Source of the DNA: Bacillus dicomae
GTDB lineage: Bacteria > Bacillota > Bacilli > Bacillales > Bacillaceae_G
Assembly: GCF_006494425.1 (NCBI RefSeq)
Contig: NZ_VHIV01000002.1
Coordinates: 620,001-684,000 of the forward strand
Reading direction: 5' to 3'
DNA: 64,000 bases
Position numbers and translations under genes: made by a program. The notes under the pieces are model-generated. The model worked only from the letters and a program-made list of their open reading frames with translations, searched no databases and was not told the DNA's origin. Shown here piece after piece: positions 45,980 through 55,988 of the stretch (within the stretch, counting starts at the first letter, position 1; the number at the start of each line of letters is the position of its first letter).

Positions 45980-47506
45980 ATGACTTTAAAAAAAATAGTG
46001 AATCGAGCTTATCCAATCATTGTTATGACGGTGTTTTTATTTATATTTTCAATGATAGTAAGCAAATTTTTTATCCCGAAAACAATTTTGATGAGTGGTG
46101 AATTTCCTTATCCGACTGAGGAGTATACTTCAAAAAAAATCGGTGATGTTATAGCGACGACGTTGCTTTTATTCGCGCTCTTTTTTATGTATTATAAATG
46201 GGTTATTAATAAAATGAAAAGAACGTACACAAATATTATGATTGCTTTAGGTATCGTAATCATTTTGACGATGGAAATAATGATTACTTCTATAGCGTTT
46301 ACCCCTGTTATAGGAGATTACGCCATCCTTAAACAAGGGATTGTCTCTGTGTTTAATGGTGATAATCAATTTTTAGAAATGGGACAGCTTCTATTTTATC
46401 CATATAATACACATATTGTATTATTAGGAGGATACTTTGCCAAATTGGTAGGAAGCGTAGATGTAGCGATAAAAATATTACCAATAGCATGTATAACAGG
46501 TAGTATTATTTTAAATGTATTGATTGTAAGGAAAATTACAAACTTTAAAGTAGCTCACATATCGATTGTGTTATCTGTGCTAAATATTTTTATATATTGG
46601 CAGGCGCCAGTTTTCTATACGCATACATTAGTAATATTTTTTATTTCAGCAACAATGTATACATATTTATGCTTGAAAACGGCGGAAACAAAAAGGTTGA
46701 AGATTATTTTATGGATTTTATTAGGGGTTTTTGCAGCTTGTACTTATATTATAAGACCAACAGCATTAGCCGTGTCGTTAGCAATTTTAATTGAAAATAT
46801 TTTTAAGTTTCGTAAGGAATATTCTGTAAAGGTTTTAAGTAGTGTTGTATTTTGTTTAATCCTGATTATATGTTTTAAAGGTATAACGACAAAGTTCAAT
46901 CTCAGTACTGATAATGAAATTGAAAAAATTCCATACACTCATTGGGTGAAAATGGGTCTGAACAAAGATACGTATGGTGTTTGGAATCAGGCAGATGCAG
47001 ATTATATTGATGATGAAAACATAAAGAATACAAAGGATTTGAATGAACACAATAAAAAAGTTATTGTACAGCGTTTCAATGAACTTGGTGTAATGGGTTA
47101 TGTACAACATTTGAATGAAAAAATAACTAGAGAATGGGTATCAAGTCAGTTCTCCATGTACCGTATTGGGCAATGGTTTGAACAGAAGAATAACATGGTA
47201 GCTAATTACGTATCGAACTACAGTACAGAAAAATATAAAATCGTTACCATATATTCGTATGTTATCAAATTATTTGTTTATGTAGCTGTTCTGGCGGCTG
47301 TTATACTTTATAAAAAGAAAGATGAAAATGAATCAGAAGTTATACGTATCGCGATGATTAGTACGTTAGGGGTATTTACTTTCTTGTTACTATGGGAAAC
47401 AGCCCCACATTATACGTATGAGGCATTTGCATTTATGAATATTCCAGCTTCTTTAGGATTGTATAAGTTGTTTACGATTTTTAACAAAGAACAGAAAAAT
47501 GTATAA
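45980..47506 (+). CDS. Polytopic membrane protein, GT-C-like
   Basis: This 508-residue protein has about 11-12 transmembrane helices. An early extracytoplasmic loop (from about residue 105) contains TPVIGDYAILKQG, and other features (LLFYPYNTHIVLLGG, TYIIRPTALAVSLAILIEN, a late soluble loop 300-425) suggest a GT-C/PMT-type glycosyltransferase fold. Confidence in a catalytic role is low because I cannot place the diagnostic acidic pair with certainty. It lies between spo0A and the glycerophosphodiesterase gene, where B. subtilis has other genes. Its base composition is notably AT-rich with ATA codons frequent. Confidence 0.65.
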   Translation: MTLKKIVNRAYPIIVMTVFLFIFSMIVSKFFIPKTILMSGEFPYPTEEYTSKKIGDVIATTLLLFALFFMYYKWVINKMKRTYTNIMIALGIVIILTMEIMITSIAFTPVIGDYAILKQGIVSVFNGDNQFLEMGQLLFYPYNTHIVLLGGYFAKLVGSVDVAIKILPIACITGSIILNVLIVRKITNFKVAHISIVLSVLNIFIYWQAPVFYTHTLVIFFISATMYTYLCLKTAETKRLKIILWILLGVFAACTYIIRPTALAVSLAILIENIFKFRKEYSVKVLSSVVFCLILIICFKGITTKFNLSTDNEIEKIPYTHWVKMGLNKDTYGVWNQADADYIDDENIKNTKDLNEHNKKVIVQRFNELGVMGYVQHLNEKITREWVSSQFSMYRIGQWFEQKNNMVANYVSNYSTEKYKIVTIYSYVIKLFVYVAVLAAVILYKKKDENESEVIRIAMISTLGVFTFLLLWETAPHYTYEAFAFMNIPASLGLYKLFTIFNKEQKNV

Positions 47507-47530
47507 TTTGAGTAATTGAAACGAGTAGCA

Positions 47531-47565
47531 TGAAACCCCCTCTTTTATTAAAAGAGGGGGTTTCA
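47531..47565. terminator. Terminator-like perfect palindrome
   Basis: TGAAACCCCCTCTTTTA and its complement flank a single T, giving 17-base arms. The T tract after the stem is short, so termination efficiency is uncertain. Confidence 0.7.
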
Positions 47566-47698
47566 TTTAGATGATTATAAAAGTTTGAAGAAAAGATTAA
47601 ATGGAACCGTAGTATATCCGATAAGGGATTTTATTTAGCAGGGAAGTCATCCATGATATAATAGAAAATAATAAAAAGCCCTGCAAAACAAGACTATA

Positions 47699-47845
47699 TT
47701 ATTCTTCGTCTTTATTTTGTTTTTCTAATTCAACTAACTTTTGAATTAAAATGTGCTGCGGCATATGCATAAGTTGTTCAAGTGGAACACCTAATGCTTT
47801 TGATAGGCGGACTGCAGTGTCTGGAGAAATTTGTAATGGTCTCAT
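47699..47845 (-). CDS. YycC-family small protein
   Basis: This 48-residue protein begins MRPLQISPDTAVRLSKALGV and contains MHMPQHIL, the two conserved blocks of the YycC family as I know it. The ATG has an excellent site (AAGGAGG). It has no membrane helix and is likely two short helices. The function is unknown. It is divergent from the glycerophosphodiesterase gene with about 50 bases between start codons. It is below common gene-length cut-offs and easily missed. Confidence 0.82.
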   Translation of the reverse strand: MRPLQISPDTAVRLSKALGVPLEQLMHMPQHILIQKLVELEKQNKDEE

Positions 47846-47895
47846 AGAAGTACCTCCTTTTTCGTATAGTATAGCATAAGATTGGGGGAGTGAGG

Positions 47896-48624
47896 ATGAC
47901 TCTTATATTTGCACATCGTGGTGCAGCGGGAACGTACCCAGAAAATACAATGATTTCATTTGAAGCAGCTGAATCTTTTAGAGCAGATGGAATTGAGCTC
48001 GATGTTCAATTAACGAAAGATGGAAAAGTTGTCGTCATTCATGATGAAACAGTGAACCGGACAACAAATGGAAAAGGTGCGGTTCGAAATTATTTATATG
48101 AAGATTTATGTAAATTAGATGCTAGCTATAAATTCGGTGATAAAGTAGGTTTTTGTAAAATACCTCTTTTAGAAGAGGTGTTAGAATGGATTGAAAAAAA
48201 AGAGTTGCTACTTAATATTGAACTGAAAAATAATAAAATTCCATACAGAGGTTTAGAGGAAGAAGTTATAACGCTTGTACGGAAATTTAATCTAGAAGAT
48301 CGTGTTATATTCTCTTCATTTAATCACTACAGTATGAAACGGTGCCACATGATGGCTCCAGATATTCAAACAGCGATTTTATATCGCGAAGGTTTGCATA
48401 GTCCGTGGGCATATGCGAAAAAAATGGGTGCTACAGCAGTACATCCTAATTATCGTTATCTTCAAGATGCCGTTGCCGAACTAACGATGGAAAGTGGTGT
48501 AGAGGTTCGGCCTTATACAATTAATGAAGAAACGCTTATGCGTAAATATTTTGATATGAATATTTCGGCGATTATTACTGATTACCCTGAAGTGGCAAGA
48601 ACGTTATTGCCAATAAAAAAATGA
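47896..48624 (+). CDS. yqiK: Glycerophosphodiester phosphodiesterase
   Basis: This 242-residue GDPD-family enzyme hydrolyses glycerophosphodiesters to glycerol 3-phosphate and an alcohol. It has FAHRGAAGTYPENTMISFEAA (as shorter pieces HRGAAG and PENTM) at 7-25, GIELDVQLTKDG with the metal-binding Glu/Asp, and VVIHDETVNRTTNG with catalytic His. Cytoplasmic: no signal peptide. ATG 47896 follows GGGGGAGTGAGG; a GTG six bases before is less likely. The position after spo0A fits yqiK. Confidence 0.92.
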   Translation: MTLIFAHRGAAGTYPENTMISFEAAESFRADGIELDVQLTKDGKVVVIHDETVNRTTNGKGAVRNYLYEDLCKLDASYKFGDKVGFCKIPLLEEVLEWIEKKELLLNIELKNNKIPYRGLEEEVITLVRKFNLEDRVIFSSFNHYSMKRCHMMAPDIQTAILYREGLHSPWAYAKKMGATAVHPNYRYLQDAVAELTMESGVEVRPYTINEETLMRKYFDMNISAIITDYPEVARTLLPIKK

Positions 48625-48655
48625 GACCGTGTGTAACGGTCTCATTTTTTATTTA
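48615..48655. terminator. Bidirectional terminator
   Basis: AAAAAATGAGACCGT and ACGGTCTCATTTTTT pair around GTGTA. It overlaps the yqiK stop and lies before convergent yqzF. Confidence 0.92.
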
Positions 48656-48672
48656 TACATAGTGGGGTTTTC

Positions 48673-48906
48673 CTACCTTCTAAATCGAGCTTGTACTTTA
48701 TTTCGTTTACGGTCTCGGTGTAGGACGAAGCCACCAAAAATATAAAACCCGAGCGCGAAGCAAAGAGCGCCAATTAAAAATTGTAACCATAGTATAGAGA
48801 GTGGAGGGAATAGAATCCCAAATACAGTATCTCTCATTAGCTTAATGCCAAACACAGCTAATGAAATAGGGATGAGTGCTAATAATAGAGCAAAGTAACG
48901 CTGCAT
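48673..48906 (-). CDS. yqzF: DUF2627 membrane protein YqzF
   Basis: This 77-residue protein has two transmembrane helices (about 4-22 and 40-62), a RDTVFGILFPPLSILWLQF loop, and a basic C terminus. It matches the DUF2627/YqzF family, which is encoded beside bkdR in B. subtilis as well. The function is unknown. Confidence 0.82.
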   Translation of the reverse strand: MQRYFALLLALIPISLAVFGIKLMRDTVFGILFPPLSILWLQFLIGALCFALGFYIFGGFVLHRDRKRNKVQARFRR

Positions 48907-48965
48907 ATAAACGCTCCTTTTCAGATTATTTCGTTTATTTTAATGATGTTATATGAAAAGGGGGT

Positions 48966-48994
48966 TTGTCAAGAGGGGGCTGAACGAGTAAGAT
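48966..48994 (+). promoter_or_regulatory. Likely bkdR promoter
   Basis: TTGTCA (48966-48971) and TAAGAT (48989-48994) are separated by 17 bases, 48 bases before bkdR. Confidence 0.5.
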
Positions 48995-49042
48995 AAGGGT
49001 GTGAAAAATTTTGCAGGGATACTCCGAGAGGAAGTGTAATAT

Positions 49043-51115
49043 ATGAAACAAAAAGTTTTAATTGTTGGTGCAGGTGAAGGTGGTAGTACACTGCTGAATC
49101 TGTTGCAAAGTTCGAATATATTTCAAATTATAGGGATTATCGATATAAATCCGATGGCGAAAGGGTTACAAATGGCTAAGGAATACGGGGTTACAATTGG
49201 AGAGAGTGTAACGCCGTTTCTTTCTATGCACATTGATGTCATGTTTGATATGACAGGAGACGATAATTTACATAAAGATTTATTAAAGAAAAAACATAAA
49301 GATACTCTCCTTATACCAGGTGATATAGCGAAAATTGTTACGAGATTAGCACATGAGAAGGAAGATTTAATTGGGAAGTTAGAAGAGCAGACCCAGCAAG
49401 GTGATTTAATTTTAAATTCTACGCATGACGGTATGATTGTGATCGATCGAGAGGGAAAAGTTCGCCTATTTAATAAAAGTGCAGAGCGTATTATCGGATA
49501 TAAAAAAGAAGATGCAGTAGGGAAATATATTTTAGAAGTTATTCCGACTAGTAAGTTGCTTCGCATTATACGTACGAAACAAATAGAAGTAAATTATGAA
49601 CTGACGCTGGAGAATGAAAAGAAAATTATTACAACCCGTATTCCGATTTTAAAAGAGGGAGGAGAGGTACAAGGGGCATTTGCGATTTTTAAAGATATAA
49701 CAGAAGTTGTAGATCTTGCGGAAGAAGTTACAGATTTAAAGGAGATTCAAACGTTACTTGAGGCGATTATCAACTCGTCTGAGGAAGCAATTTCGGTTGT
49801 GGATGAAAAAGGAAGAGGATTAGTAATTAACCCTGCGTATACGAAATTAACAGGTTTAACAGAAGAGGACATTATTGGGAAGCCAGCTACAACCGATATT
49901 GTAGAAGGTGAAAGTATGCATATGAAAGTACTTCGAACGCGTAGGGCGGTACGAGGGATACATATGAAGATTGGGCAGAAAAAGCGAGATGTAATTGTAA
50001 ACGTAGCACCAGTCATTGTGGATGGAATATTGAAAGGGAGCGTCGGGGTAATTCGTGACGTATCAGAAATTCAAAAATTAACAAATGAATTGAATAGAGC
50101 AAGGCAAATTATTCGAACGTTAGAAGCGAAATATTCATTTGATGACATTGTCGGAAATTCAGATGAAACAACGGCCGCTATTGAACAGGCGAAACTTGGG
50201 GCGAATACACCAGCAACAGTATTACTACGCGGAGAGTCAGGGACAGGTAAAGAATTGTTTGCGCATGCCATCCATAATGGAAGTAATCGAAAGTATAATA
50301 AGTTCGTTCGTGTAAACTGTGCTGCTATTTCGGAGACATTGCTAGAAAGTGAATTATTCGGTTATGAGGAAGGTGCATTTTCTGGGGCGAAAAGAGGCGG
50401 GAAGCGTGGATTCTTTGAGGAAGCGAATAATGGCAGTATCTTTTTAGATGAAATAGGAGAACTATCTGCAAATACACAAGCGAAACTCCTTCGCGTGTTG
50501 CAAGAGAAAGAAATTGTAAAAGTTGGTGGAACGAAAGCAATCCCTATTAATGTTAGAGTAATTGCAGCGACACACGTGAATTTAGAAAAAGCCATTTTAG
50601 AAGGAGAATTCAGGGAGGATTTATATTATCGATTAAATAAAATTCCAATTCAAATTCCATCTCTTCGTCAGCGTAAAGGGGATATACCGGCAATCGCAGA
50701 TAGACTAATTCAAAAAATTAACCAAGATTATGGCCGAAATATAGAGGGGCTCACTAATTCTGCTATTTCATATTTACAATCATATGAATGGCCAGGGAAT
50801 GTGAGGGAACTTGAAAATATTTTGGGGAGAGCTATTATTTTTATGAATTATAACGAGACCTATATTGATGTACAACATTTACCGCCATTACATAACGAAG
50901 AGCAAGTTGAGTCAAAGCAAGCTCATTTATTACCTGAGTTAGAAGAAAAGCCACTTGAGCATTTAGTGACGGAGTTTGAAGGGAATATCATTCATGAATA
51001 TTTAGAGAGATTTGGTGGAAATAAAACACAAACAGCAAGAGCGTTAGGAATTTCGGTTCGAAATTTATATTACAAGCTAGAAAAGTATGAGTGTGCAAAA
51101 AATAGCATGCAATAA
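49043..51115 (+). CDS. bkdR: Sigma-54-dependent activator BkdR
   Basis: BkdR activates the branched-chain keto acid operon with sigma-54 (SigL). The 690-residue protein has an N-terminal Rossmann-like segment ([17 protein letters not shown]), two PAS domains (about 125-230 and 240-345), an AAA+ domain with Walker A GESGTGKE (397-404), Walker [10 protein letters not shown], and a Fis-type helix-turn-helix at the end ([20 protein letters not shown]). The loop that contacts sigma-54 reads GAFSGA (444-449) in place of GAFTGA. It is transcribed alone before the operon it likely controls. Confidence 0.95.
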   Translation: MKQKVLIVGAGEGGSTLLNLLQSSNIFQIIGIIDINPMAKGLQMAKEYGVTIGESVTPFLSMHIDVMFDMTGDDNLHKDLLKKKHKDTLLIPGDIAKIVTRLAHEKEDLIGKLEEQTQQGDLILNSTHDGMIVIDREGKVRLFNKSAERIIGYKKEDAVGKYILEVIPTSKLLRIIRTKQIEVNYELTLENEKKIITTRIPILKEGGEVQGAFAIFKDITEVVDLAEEVTDLKEIQTLLEAIINSSEEAISVVDEKGRGLVINPAYTKLTGLTEEDIIGKPATTDIVEGESMHMKVLRTRRAVRGIHMKIGQKKRDVIVNVAPVIVDGILKGSVGVIRDVSEIQKLTNELNRARQIIRTLEAKYSFDDIVGNSDETTAAIEQAKLGANTPATVLLRGESGTGKELFAHAIHNGSNRKYNKFVRVNCAAISETLLESELFGYEEGAFSGAKRGGKRGFFEEANNGSIFLDEIGELSANTQAKLLRVLQEKEIVKVGGTKAIPINVRVIAATHVNLEKAILEGEFREDLYYRLNKIPIQIPSLRQRKGDIPAIADRLIQKINQDYGRNIEGLTNSAISYLQSYEWPGNVRELENILGRAIIFMNYNETYIDVQHLPPLHNEEQVESKQAHLLPELEEKPLEHLVTEFEGNIIHEYLERFGGNKTQTARALGISVRNLYYKLEKYECAKNSMQ

Positions 51116-51142
51116 ATTGCGTACCGTGCAATTTATTGCATG
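51106..51142. promoter_or_regulatory. Likely BkdR upstream activating site
   Basis: CATGCAATAAATTGC (51106-51120) and GCAATTTATTGCATG (51128-51142) are perfect 15-base arms around seven bases. The left arm contains the bkdR stop codon. It is about 110 bases upstream of the -24 element, a normal enhancer distance. No T run follows, so it is unlikely to be a terminator. Confidence 0.8.
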
Positions 51143-51251
51143 GTATACAAAAAGTGACAAAATAAGACAGAATCTTTTGTTATTTTCCAAAGTATTGATT
51201 TTACTGCATTTTGAATGCGTTTTCATTATTGGTAAGACCACTTTTAAAAGT

Positions 51252-51266
51252 TGGCACGGTATTTGC
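51252..51266 (+). promoter_or_regulatory. Sigma-54 (-24/-12) promoter of the bkd operon
   Basis: TGGCACGGTATTTGC matches the sigma-54 consensus TGGCAC-N5-TTGC at every fixed base; GG and GC are 10 bases apart. It is 45 bases before ptb. Confidence 0.93.
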
Positions 51267-51310
51267 TTAATAAAAAGACGAGGGACGACGGAAAGGGTTG
51301 ATTACAAAAT

Positions 51311-52210
51311 ATGAAGTTAGAACACTTAATTGATCAAGCAGCAGGCCAGCCTAAAAAAACTGTGGCTGTAGCAGTAGCTGAAGATCATGAAGTAATTGAA
51401 GCTGTAGCAAAAGCAATTACATTACAGCTAGCTCAATTTCGTCTATATGGAAATCAAGAAAAAATAATGGGGATGCTACAAGAACATGGTTTACAAACTT
51501 CAGAACATATTGAAGTGATTGCAGCAGCATCAAGTGCTGAGGCTGCAGAACTTTCTGTTAAAGCTGTAAGAAACGGCGAAGCAGATGTGCTTATGAAGGG
51601 GAACATCCCAACAGCAAATATTTTGAAAGCTGTATTAAATAAAGAGTGGGGACTTCGTAAAGGTAGCGTACTTTCACACGTTGCAGCATTTGAAGTTCCA
51701 AATTACGATCGTCTGATTTTTGTTACAGATGCAGCGATGAACATTGCACCTGATGTAACACAAAAAGCTGCTATTATACAGAATACTGTAGAAGTTGCCC
51801 AGGCAATAGGGATAGATTTGCCAAAGGTAGCACCAATTGCAGCGGTAGAGGTTGTGAATCCTGCGATGCAAGCGACAATTGATGCAGCGATGTTAACTCA
51901 AATGAATCGCCGCGGACAAATTAAAAATTGTGTCGTTGATGGACCACTTGCTTTAGATAATGCAGTATCACAAATTGCAGCAGAACATAAAGGCATAGTA
52001 AGTGATGTAGCAGGTAAGGCAGACATTTTACTCGTCCCAACGATTGAAGCTGGAAATGTGCTATATAAATCACTCGTATACTTTGCGGATGCAAAAGTAG
52101 GAGCGATGATTGCTGGCGCAAAAGCACCGATTGTTTTAACATCTCGTGCTGATTCAGCAGAAACAAAAGTATATTCATTAGCATTGGCAGTTGCCACTGC
52201 TTCAAAATAA
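51311..52210 (+). CDS. ptb: Phosphate butyryltransferase
   Basis: Ptb converts butyryl- or branched acyl-CoA and phosphate to acyl-phosphate. The 299-residue product has the PTA/PTB fold: VAVAVAEDHEVIEAV, ADVLMKGNIPTANILKAV, FVTDAAMNIAPD and DILLVPTIEAGNVLYKSL. It is the first gene of the sigma-54 operon and works with buk to yield ATP from acyl-CoA made by the Bkd complex. Confidence 0.95.
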   Translation: MKLEHLIDQAAGQPKKTVAVAVAEDHEVIEAVAKAITLQLAQFRLYGNQEKIMGMLQEHGLQTSEHIEVIAAASSAEAAELSVKAVRNGEADVLMKGNIPTANILKAVLNKEWGLRKGSVLSHVAAFEVPNYDRLIFVTDAAMNIAPDVTQKAAIIQNTVEVAQAIGIDLPKVAPIAAVEVVNPAMQATIDAAMLTQMNRRGQIKNCVVDGPLALDNAVSQIAAEHKGIVSDVAGKADILLVPTIEAGNVLYKSLVYFADAKVGAMIAGAKAPIVLTSRADSAETKVYSLALAVATASK

Positions 52211-52243
52211 ACCAAAAGGGTAAAACATTAGGGGGAAACGACA

Positions 52244-53344
52244 ATGACATTAGAAATCTTCGAATACTTAGAAAAATATGATTATGAGCAAGTAGTATTT
52301 TGTCAAGATAAAGAATCTGGTTTAAAAGCAATCATTGCAATTCATGATACAACACTTGGACCAGCTCTTGGTGGAACAAGAATGTGGACATATGATTCTG
52401 AAGAAGCGGCGATTGAAGATGCATTGCGTCTTGCAAAAGGGATGACATACAAAAACGCAGCAGCTGGTCTAAACCTGGGTGGTGCGAAAACAGTAATTAT
52501 CGGCGATCCACGTAAAGATAAGAGCGAAGCGATGTTCCGCGCATTAGGACGTTACATTCAAGGACTAAACGGACGTTACATTACAGCTGAAGATGTTGGT
52601 ACAACAGTAGACGATATGGATATTATCCACGAAGAAACGGACTTTGTAACAGGTATTTCACCATCATTCGGTTCTTCTGGTAACCCATCTCCAGTAACTG
52701 CATACGGTGTTTACCGTGGTATGAAAGCAGCTGCGAAAGAAGCTTTCGGTACTGATAATTTAGAAGGAAAAGTAATTGCTGTTCAAGGCGTTGGTAACGT
52801 AGCATATCACCTATGCAAACATTTACACGCTGAAGGAGCAAAACTAATCGTTACAGATATTAATAAAGAAGCTGTACAACGTGCAGTAGAAGAATTTGGT
52901 GCAACGGCAGTTGAGCCAAATGAAATTTACGGTGTTGAATGTGATATTTACGCACCATGTGCATTAGGCGCAACAGTTAATGACGAAACTATTCCACAGC
53001 TTAAAGCAAAAGTAATCGCAGGTTCTGCAAATAACCAATTAAAAGAAGATCGTCACGGCGACATCATTCATGAAATGGGTATTGTATACGCACCAGACTA
53101 TGTAATTAATGCAGGTGGCGTAATTAACGTAGCAGACGAGTTATATGGATACAATAGAGAACGTGCATTAAAACGCGTTGAGTCAATTTATGACACAATT
53201 GCAAAAGTAATCGAAATTTCAAAACGTGATGGCATTGCAACTTATGTAGCAGCAGATCGTCTAGCTGAAGAGCGCATTGCTAGCTTGAAAAACTCTCGTA
53301 GCACATACTTACGCAACGGTCACGACATTATTAGCCGTCGCTAA
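52244..53344 (+). CDS. bcd: Leucine dehydrogenase
   Basis: This enzyme (YqiT) oxidatively deaminates leucine, valine and isoleucine with NAD. The 366-residue product has LGGTRMWTY, the catalytic segment [15 protein letters not shown] with Lys82, and the Rossmann motif [16 protein letters not shown] (GxGxxA type). It supplies 2-keto acids to the Bkd complex. A stem-loop separates it from buk. Confidence 0.95.
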   Translation: MTLEIFEYLEKYDYEQVVFCQDKESGLKAIIAIHDTTLGPALGGTRMWTYDSEEAAIEDALRLAKGMTYKNAAAGLNLGGAKTVIIGDPRKDKSEAMFRALGRYIQGLNGRYITAEDVGTTVDDMDIIHEETDFVTGISPSFGSSGNPSPVTAYGVYRGMKAAAKEAFGTDNLEGKVIAVQGVGNVAYHLCKHLHAEGAKLIVTDINKEAVQRAVEEFGATAVEPNEIYGVECDIYAPCALGATVNDETIPQLKAKVIAGSANNQLKEDRHGDIIHEMGIVYAPDYVINAGGVINVADELYGYNRERALKRVESIYDTIAKVIEISKRDGIATYVAADRLAEERIASLKNSRSTYLRNGHDIISRR

Positions 53345-53365
53345 TCATTCATATATAACTTTTAC

Positions 53366-53406
53366 AAAAGGTGTGGTTACCTCTTATGAGGTTTCCACTT
53401 CCTTTT
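53366..53406 (+). terminator. Stem-loop between bcd and buk
   Basis: Arms at 53366-53383 (AAAAGGTGTGG, TTACCTC) and 53388-53406 pair with small internal bulges around TTAT. Only a short T run follows, so it may be a partial terminator or mRNA processing element that sets lower expression downstream. Confidence 0.5.
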
Positions 53407-53431
53407 AAATTTATTAGTGGAGGTAGCAACA

Positions 53432-54535
53432 TTGTCTGTAAATCGAATTCTTGTTATTAACCCAGGTAGTACATCCACAAAAATTGGTGTTTTTGATAAT
53501 GAAAGACCTGTTCTAGAAGAAACGATTCGTCATGACGTAGAACAGATTGGAAAATATAAGCGAATTATAGACCAATATGAGTTTCGTAAAGAAACGATTT
53601 TAGAAGTTCTACATTCTCATGGTATTAACATTTCAAAATTAAACGCTGTTTGTGGGCGTGGTGGATTACTTCGTCCAATCGAAGGCGGTACGTATACAGT
53701 AAATGATGCAATGTTAGAAGATTTAAAAAATGGATTTAGTGGTCATCATGCTTCAAACCTTGGAGGCATTTTAGCCTATGAAATTGCTTCTGGGTTAAAT
53801 ATTCCCGCATTCATTGTGGATCCTGTCGTTGTAGATGAGATGGAGCCAATTGCTCGTATAAGCGGTATTGCTGGTATGGAACGTAAAAGTATTTTCCATG
53901 CATTAAATCAAAAAGCAGTTGCTCGTAAAGTAGCTAATCAATTAAATCACAAATACGAGGATTTAAATTTATTAGTTACACATATGGGCGGCGGTATTAC
54001 AGTTGGTGCTCATAAAAAAGGAAAAGTTATCGATGTGAATAACGGTTTAAATGGAGAAGGACCATTTAGTCCAGAACGTGCTGGTACAGTACCAGTAGGA
54101 CAATTAGTTGAAATGTGTTTTTCTGGTGAGTATTACCGAGACGAAATGGTGAAAAAACTTGTCGGACAAGGTGGACTTGTAAGTCTAATCGGTACAAATG
54201 ATGCGATTAAAGTAGAACAAATGGTTGAAAAAGGTGATCCTGAAGCAACTCTTATTTATAAAGCAATGGCATATCAAGTTGCAAAAGAGATTGGTGGGGC
54301 TAGTGCTGTGCTTCACGGGAAAATCGATGCAATCGTATTAACGGGTGGACTTGCGTACAGTAAAATTCTTGTTGATGAAATAAAAGAACGAGTGGACTGG
54401 ATTGCGGATGTTATCGTACATCCAGGGGAAGATGAGTTAGAGGCGTTAGCAGAAGGGGCACTTCGTGTATTACGTGAAGAAGAAGCTCCAAAAGAATATA
54501 TTGTACGTGAAAAAGAAACGGTAGCTAGGGGTTGA
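53432..54535 (+). CDS. buk: Butyrate kinase
   Basis: Buk transfers phosphate from acyl-phosphate to ADP. The 367-residue product has the ASKHA phosphate-1 motif [37 protein letters not shown] and [10 protein letters not shown] near the end. It starts at TTG 53432 behind GGAGG, matching the family N terminus ([11 protein letters not shown]). The GTG/ATG options upstream would add residues containing the binding site. Confidence 0.95.
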   Translation: MSVNRILVINPGSTSTKIGVFDNERPVLEETIRHDVEQIGKYKRIIDQYEFRKETILEVLHSHGINISKLNAVCGRGGLLRPIEGGTYTVNDAMLEDLKNGFSGHHASNLGGILAYEIASGLNIPAFIVDPVVVDEMEPIARISGIAGMERKSIFHALNQKAVARKVANQLNHKYEDLNLLVTHMGGGITVGAHKKGKVIDVNNGLNGEGPFSPERAGTVPVGQLVEMCFSGEYYRDEMVKKLVGQGGLVSLIGTNDAIKVEQMVEKGDPEATLIYKAMAYQVAKEIGGASAVLHGKIDAIVLTGGLAYSKILVDEIKERVDWIADVIVHPGEDELEALAEGALRVLREEEAPKEYIVREKETVARG

Positions 54536-54539
54536 GATA

Positions 54540-55961
54540 ATGGCAAAAGAATATGATTTAGTCATCGTTGGCGGCGGTACTGGTGGATATGTTGCTGCAA
54601 TTCGTGCATCACAACTAGGTTTAAAAACTGCACTTGTTGAAAAAGAAAATCTTGGTGGTACTTGTTTACACAAAGGATGTATTCCTAGTAAAGCTCTTTT
54701 ACGTAGTGCGGAAGTATACGCAACTGCTAAAAAAAGCGAAGAGTTCGGGGTTATTGCAAGTAATGTAGAATTAAACTTTGCGAAAGTACAAGAGCGTAAA
54801 GAGAAGATCGTAACGCAACTTCATAAAGGCGTTCAACACTTAATGAAACAAGGTAAAATTGATGTGTTTGAAGGTATTGGCCGTATTCTTGGCCCATCTA
54901 TTTTCTCTCCGATGCCAGGGACAATTTCAGTTGAACTTGCAAGTGGAGAAGAGAATGAAATGTTAATTCCAAAAAATGTACTTATTGCAACAGGTTCTCG
55001 TCCAAATTCATTACCAGGTTTAGAGTTAGACGGAGAGTACGTAATGTCTTCTGATCATGCCCTAAAAATGGAAACGCTTCCTAGTTCGATTATTATCGTT
55101 GGTGGCGGTGTAATCGGTATTGAGTGGGCATCTATGCTTGCTGACTTCGGTGTAGAAGTTACAGTATTAGAGTATGCGAAAACGATACTACCACTAGAAG
55201 ATCAAGATGTTTCAAAAGAAATGCAACGTCTATTCAAGAAAAAAGGTATTAAAGTGGTAACTGGTGCAAAAGTATTACCAGAAACATTGGTAAAAGATAA
55301 TGGAGTAACAATTCAAGCTGAACATAACGGTGAGAATAAAGAATTTAAAGCAGAAAAAATGCTTGTATCTGTAGGACGACAAGCCAATACGCAAAATATT
55401 GGTTTAGAGAATACGGATATCGTTGTGGAAAAAGGATACATTCAAACAAATGAGTTTTATCAAACGAAAGAATCTCATATTTACGCAATCGGTGATGTAA
55501 TTGGTGGCTTACAACTTGCTCACGTTGCTTCTCATGAAGGAATTGTTGCAGTAGAACATATTGCTGGTAAAGAAGTTACACCAATTGATTATTCTATGGT
55601 ATCAAAATGCGTATATAGTAGTCCGGAAGTTGCTTCTGTCGGTTTAACAGAACAAGAAGCGAAAGAAAAAGGCTATAAGTTAAAAGTAGGTAAATTCTCA
55701 TTCCGTGCAATCGGGAAAGCACTTGTATACGGCGAATCAGATGGTTTCGTAAAACTTGTAGTTGATGAAGAAACAAATGACATTCTCGGTGTTCATATGA
55801 TTGGACCACATGTAACAGATATGATTTCTGAAGCGGGTCTTGCAAGAGTACTTGATGCAACACCTTGGGAAGTAGCACATACAATTCATCCGCATCCATC
55901 ATTATCTGAGGCGATTGGTGAAGCAGCATTAGCTGTAGATGGAAAAGCGTTACACGCATAA
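54540..55961 (+). CDS. lpdV: Dihydrolipoyl dehydrogenase, E3 of BCKDH
   Basis: This 473-residue flavoprotein reoxidises dihydrolipoamide with NAD. It has the FAD motif VIVGGGTGGYVAAIRA, the redox-active disulfide Cys42/Cys47 (GGTCLHKGCIPSK), the NAD motif IVGGGVIGIEWASM and the C-terminal His-Glu pair in HPHPSLSEAIGE. It begins four bases after buk and is the E3 specific to the bkd operon. Confidence 0.95.
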   Translation: MAKEYDLVIVGGGTGGYVAAIRASQLGLKTALVEKENLGGTCLHKGCIPSKALLRSAEVYATAKKSEEFGVIASNVELNFAKVQERKEKIVTQLHKGVQHLMKQGKIDVFEGIGRILGPSIFSPMPGTISVELASGEENEMLIPKNVLIATGSRPNSLPGLELDGEYVMSSDHALKMETLPSSIIIVGGGVIGIEWASMLADFGVEVTVLEYAKTILPLEDQDVSKEMQRLFKKKGIKVVTGAKVLPETLVKDNGVTIQAEHNGENKEFKAEKMLVSVGRQANTQNIGLENTDIVVEKGYIQTNEFYQTKESHIYAIGDVIGGLQLAHVASHEGIVAVEHIAGKEVTPIDYSMVSKCVYSSPEVASVGLTEQEAKEKGYKLKVGKFSFRAIGKALVYGESDGFVKLVVDEETNDILGVHMIGPHVTDMISEAGLARVLDATPWEVAHTIHPHPSLSEAIGEAALAVDGKALHA

Positions 55962-55988
55962 AAATGTGGATTTAGGAGGTTATGAAAA

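Noticed and set aside
47639-47684. GCAGGG ... CCCTGC pair after the YycC-family gene
   Set aside because: Six-base arms 34 bases apart without a good T run; too weak to call a terminator.
49123-49566. 147-codon minus-strand frame inside bkdR
   Set aside because: Fully inside a confident gene with no independent evidence.
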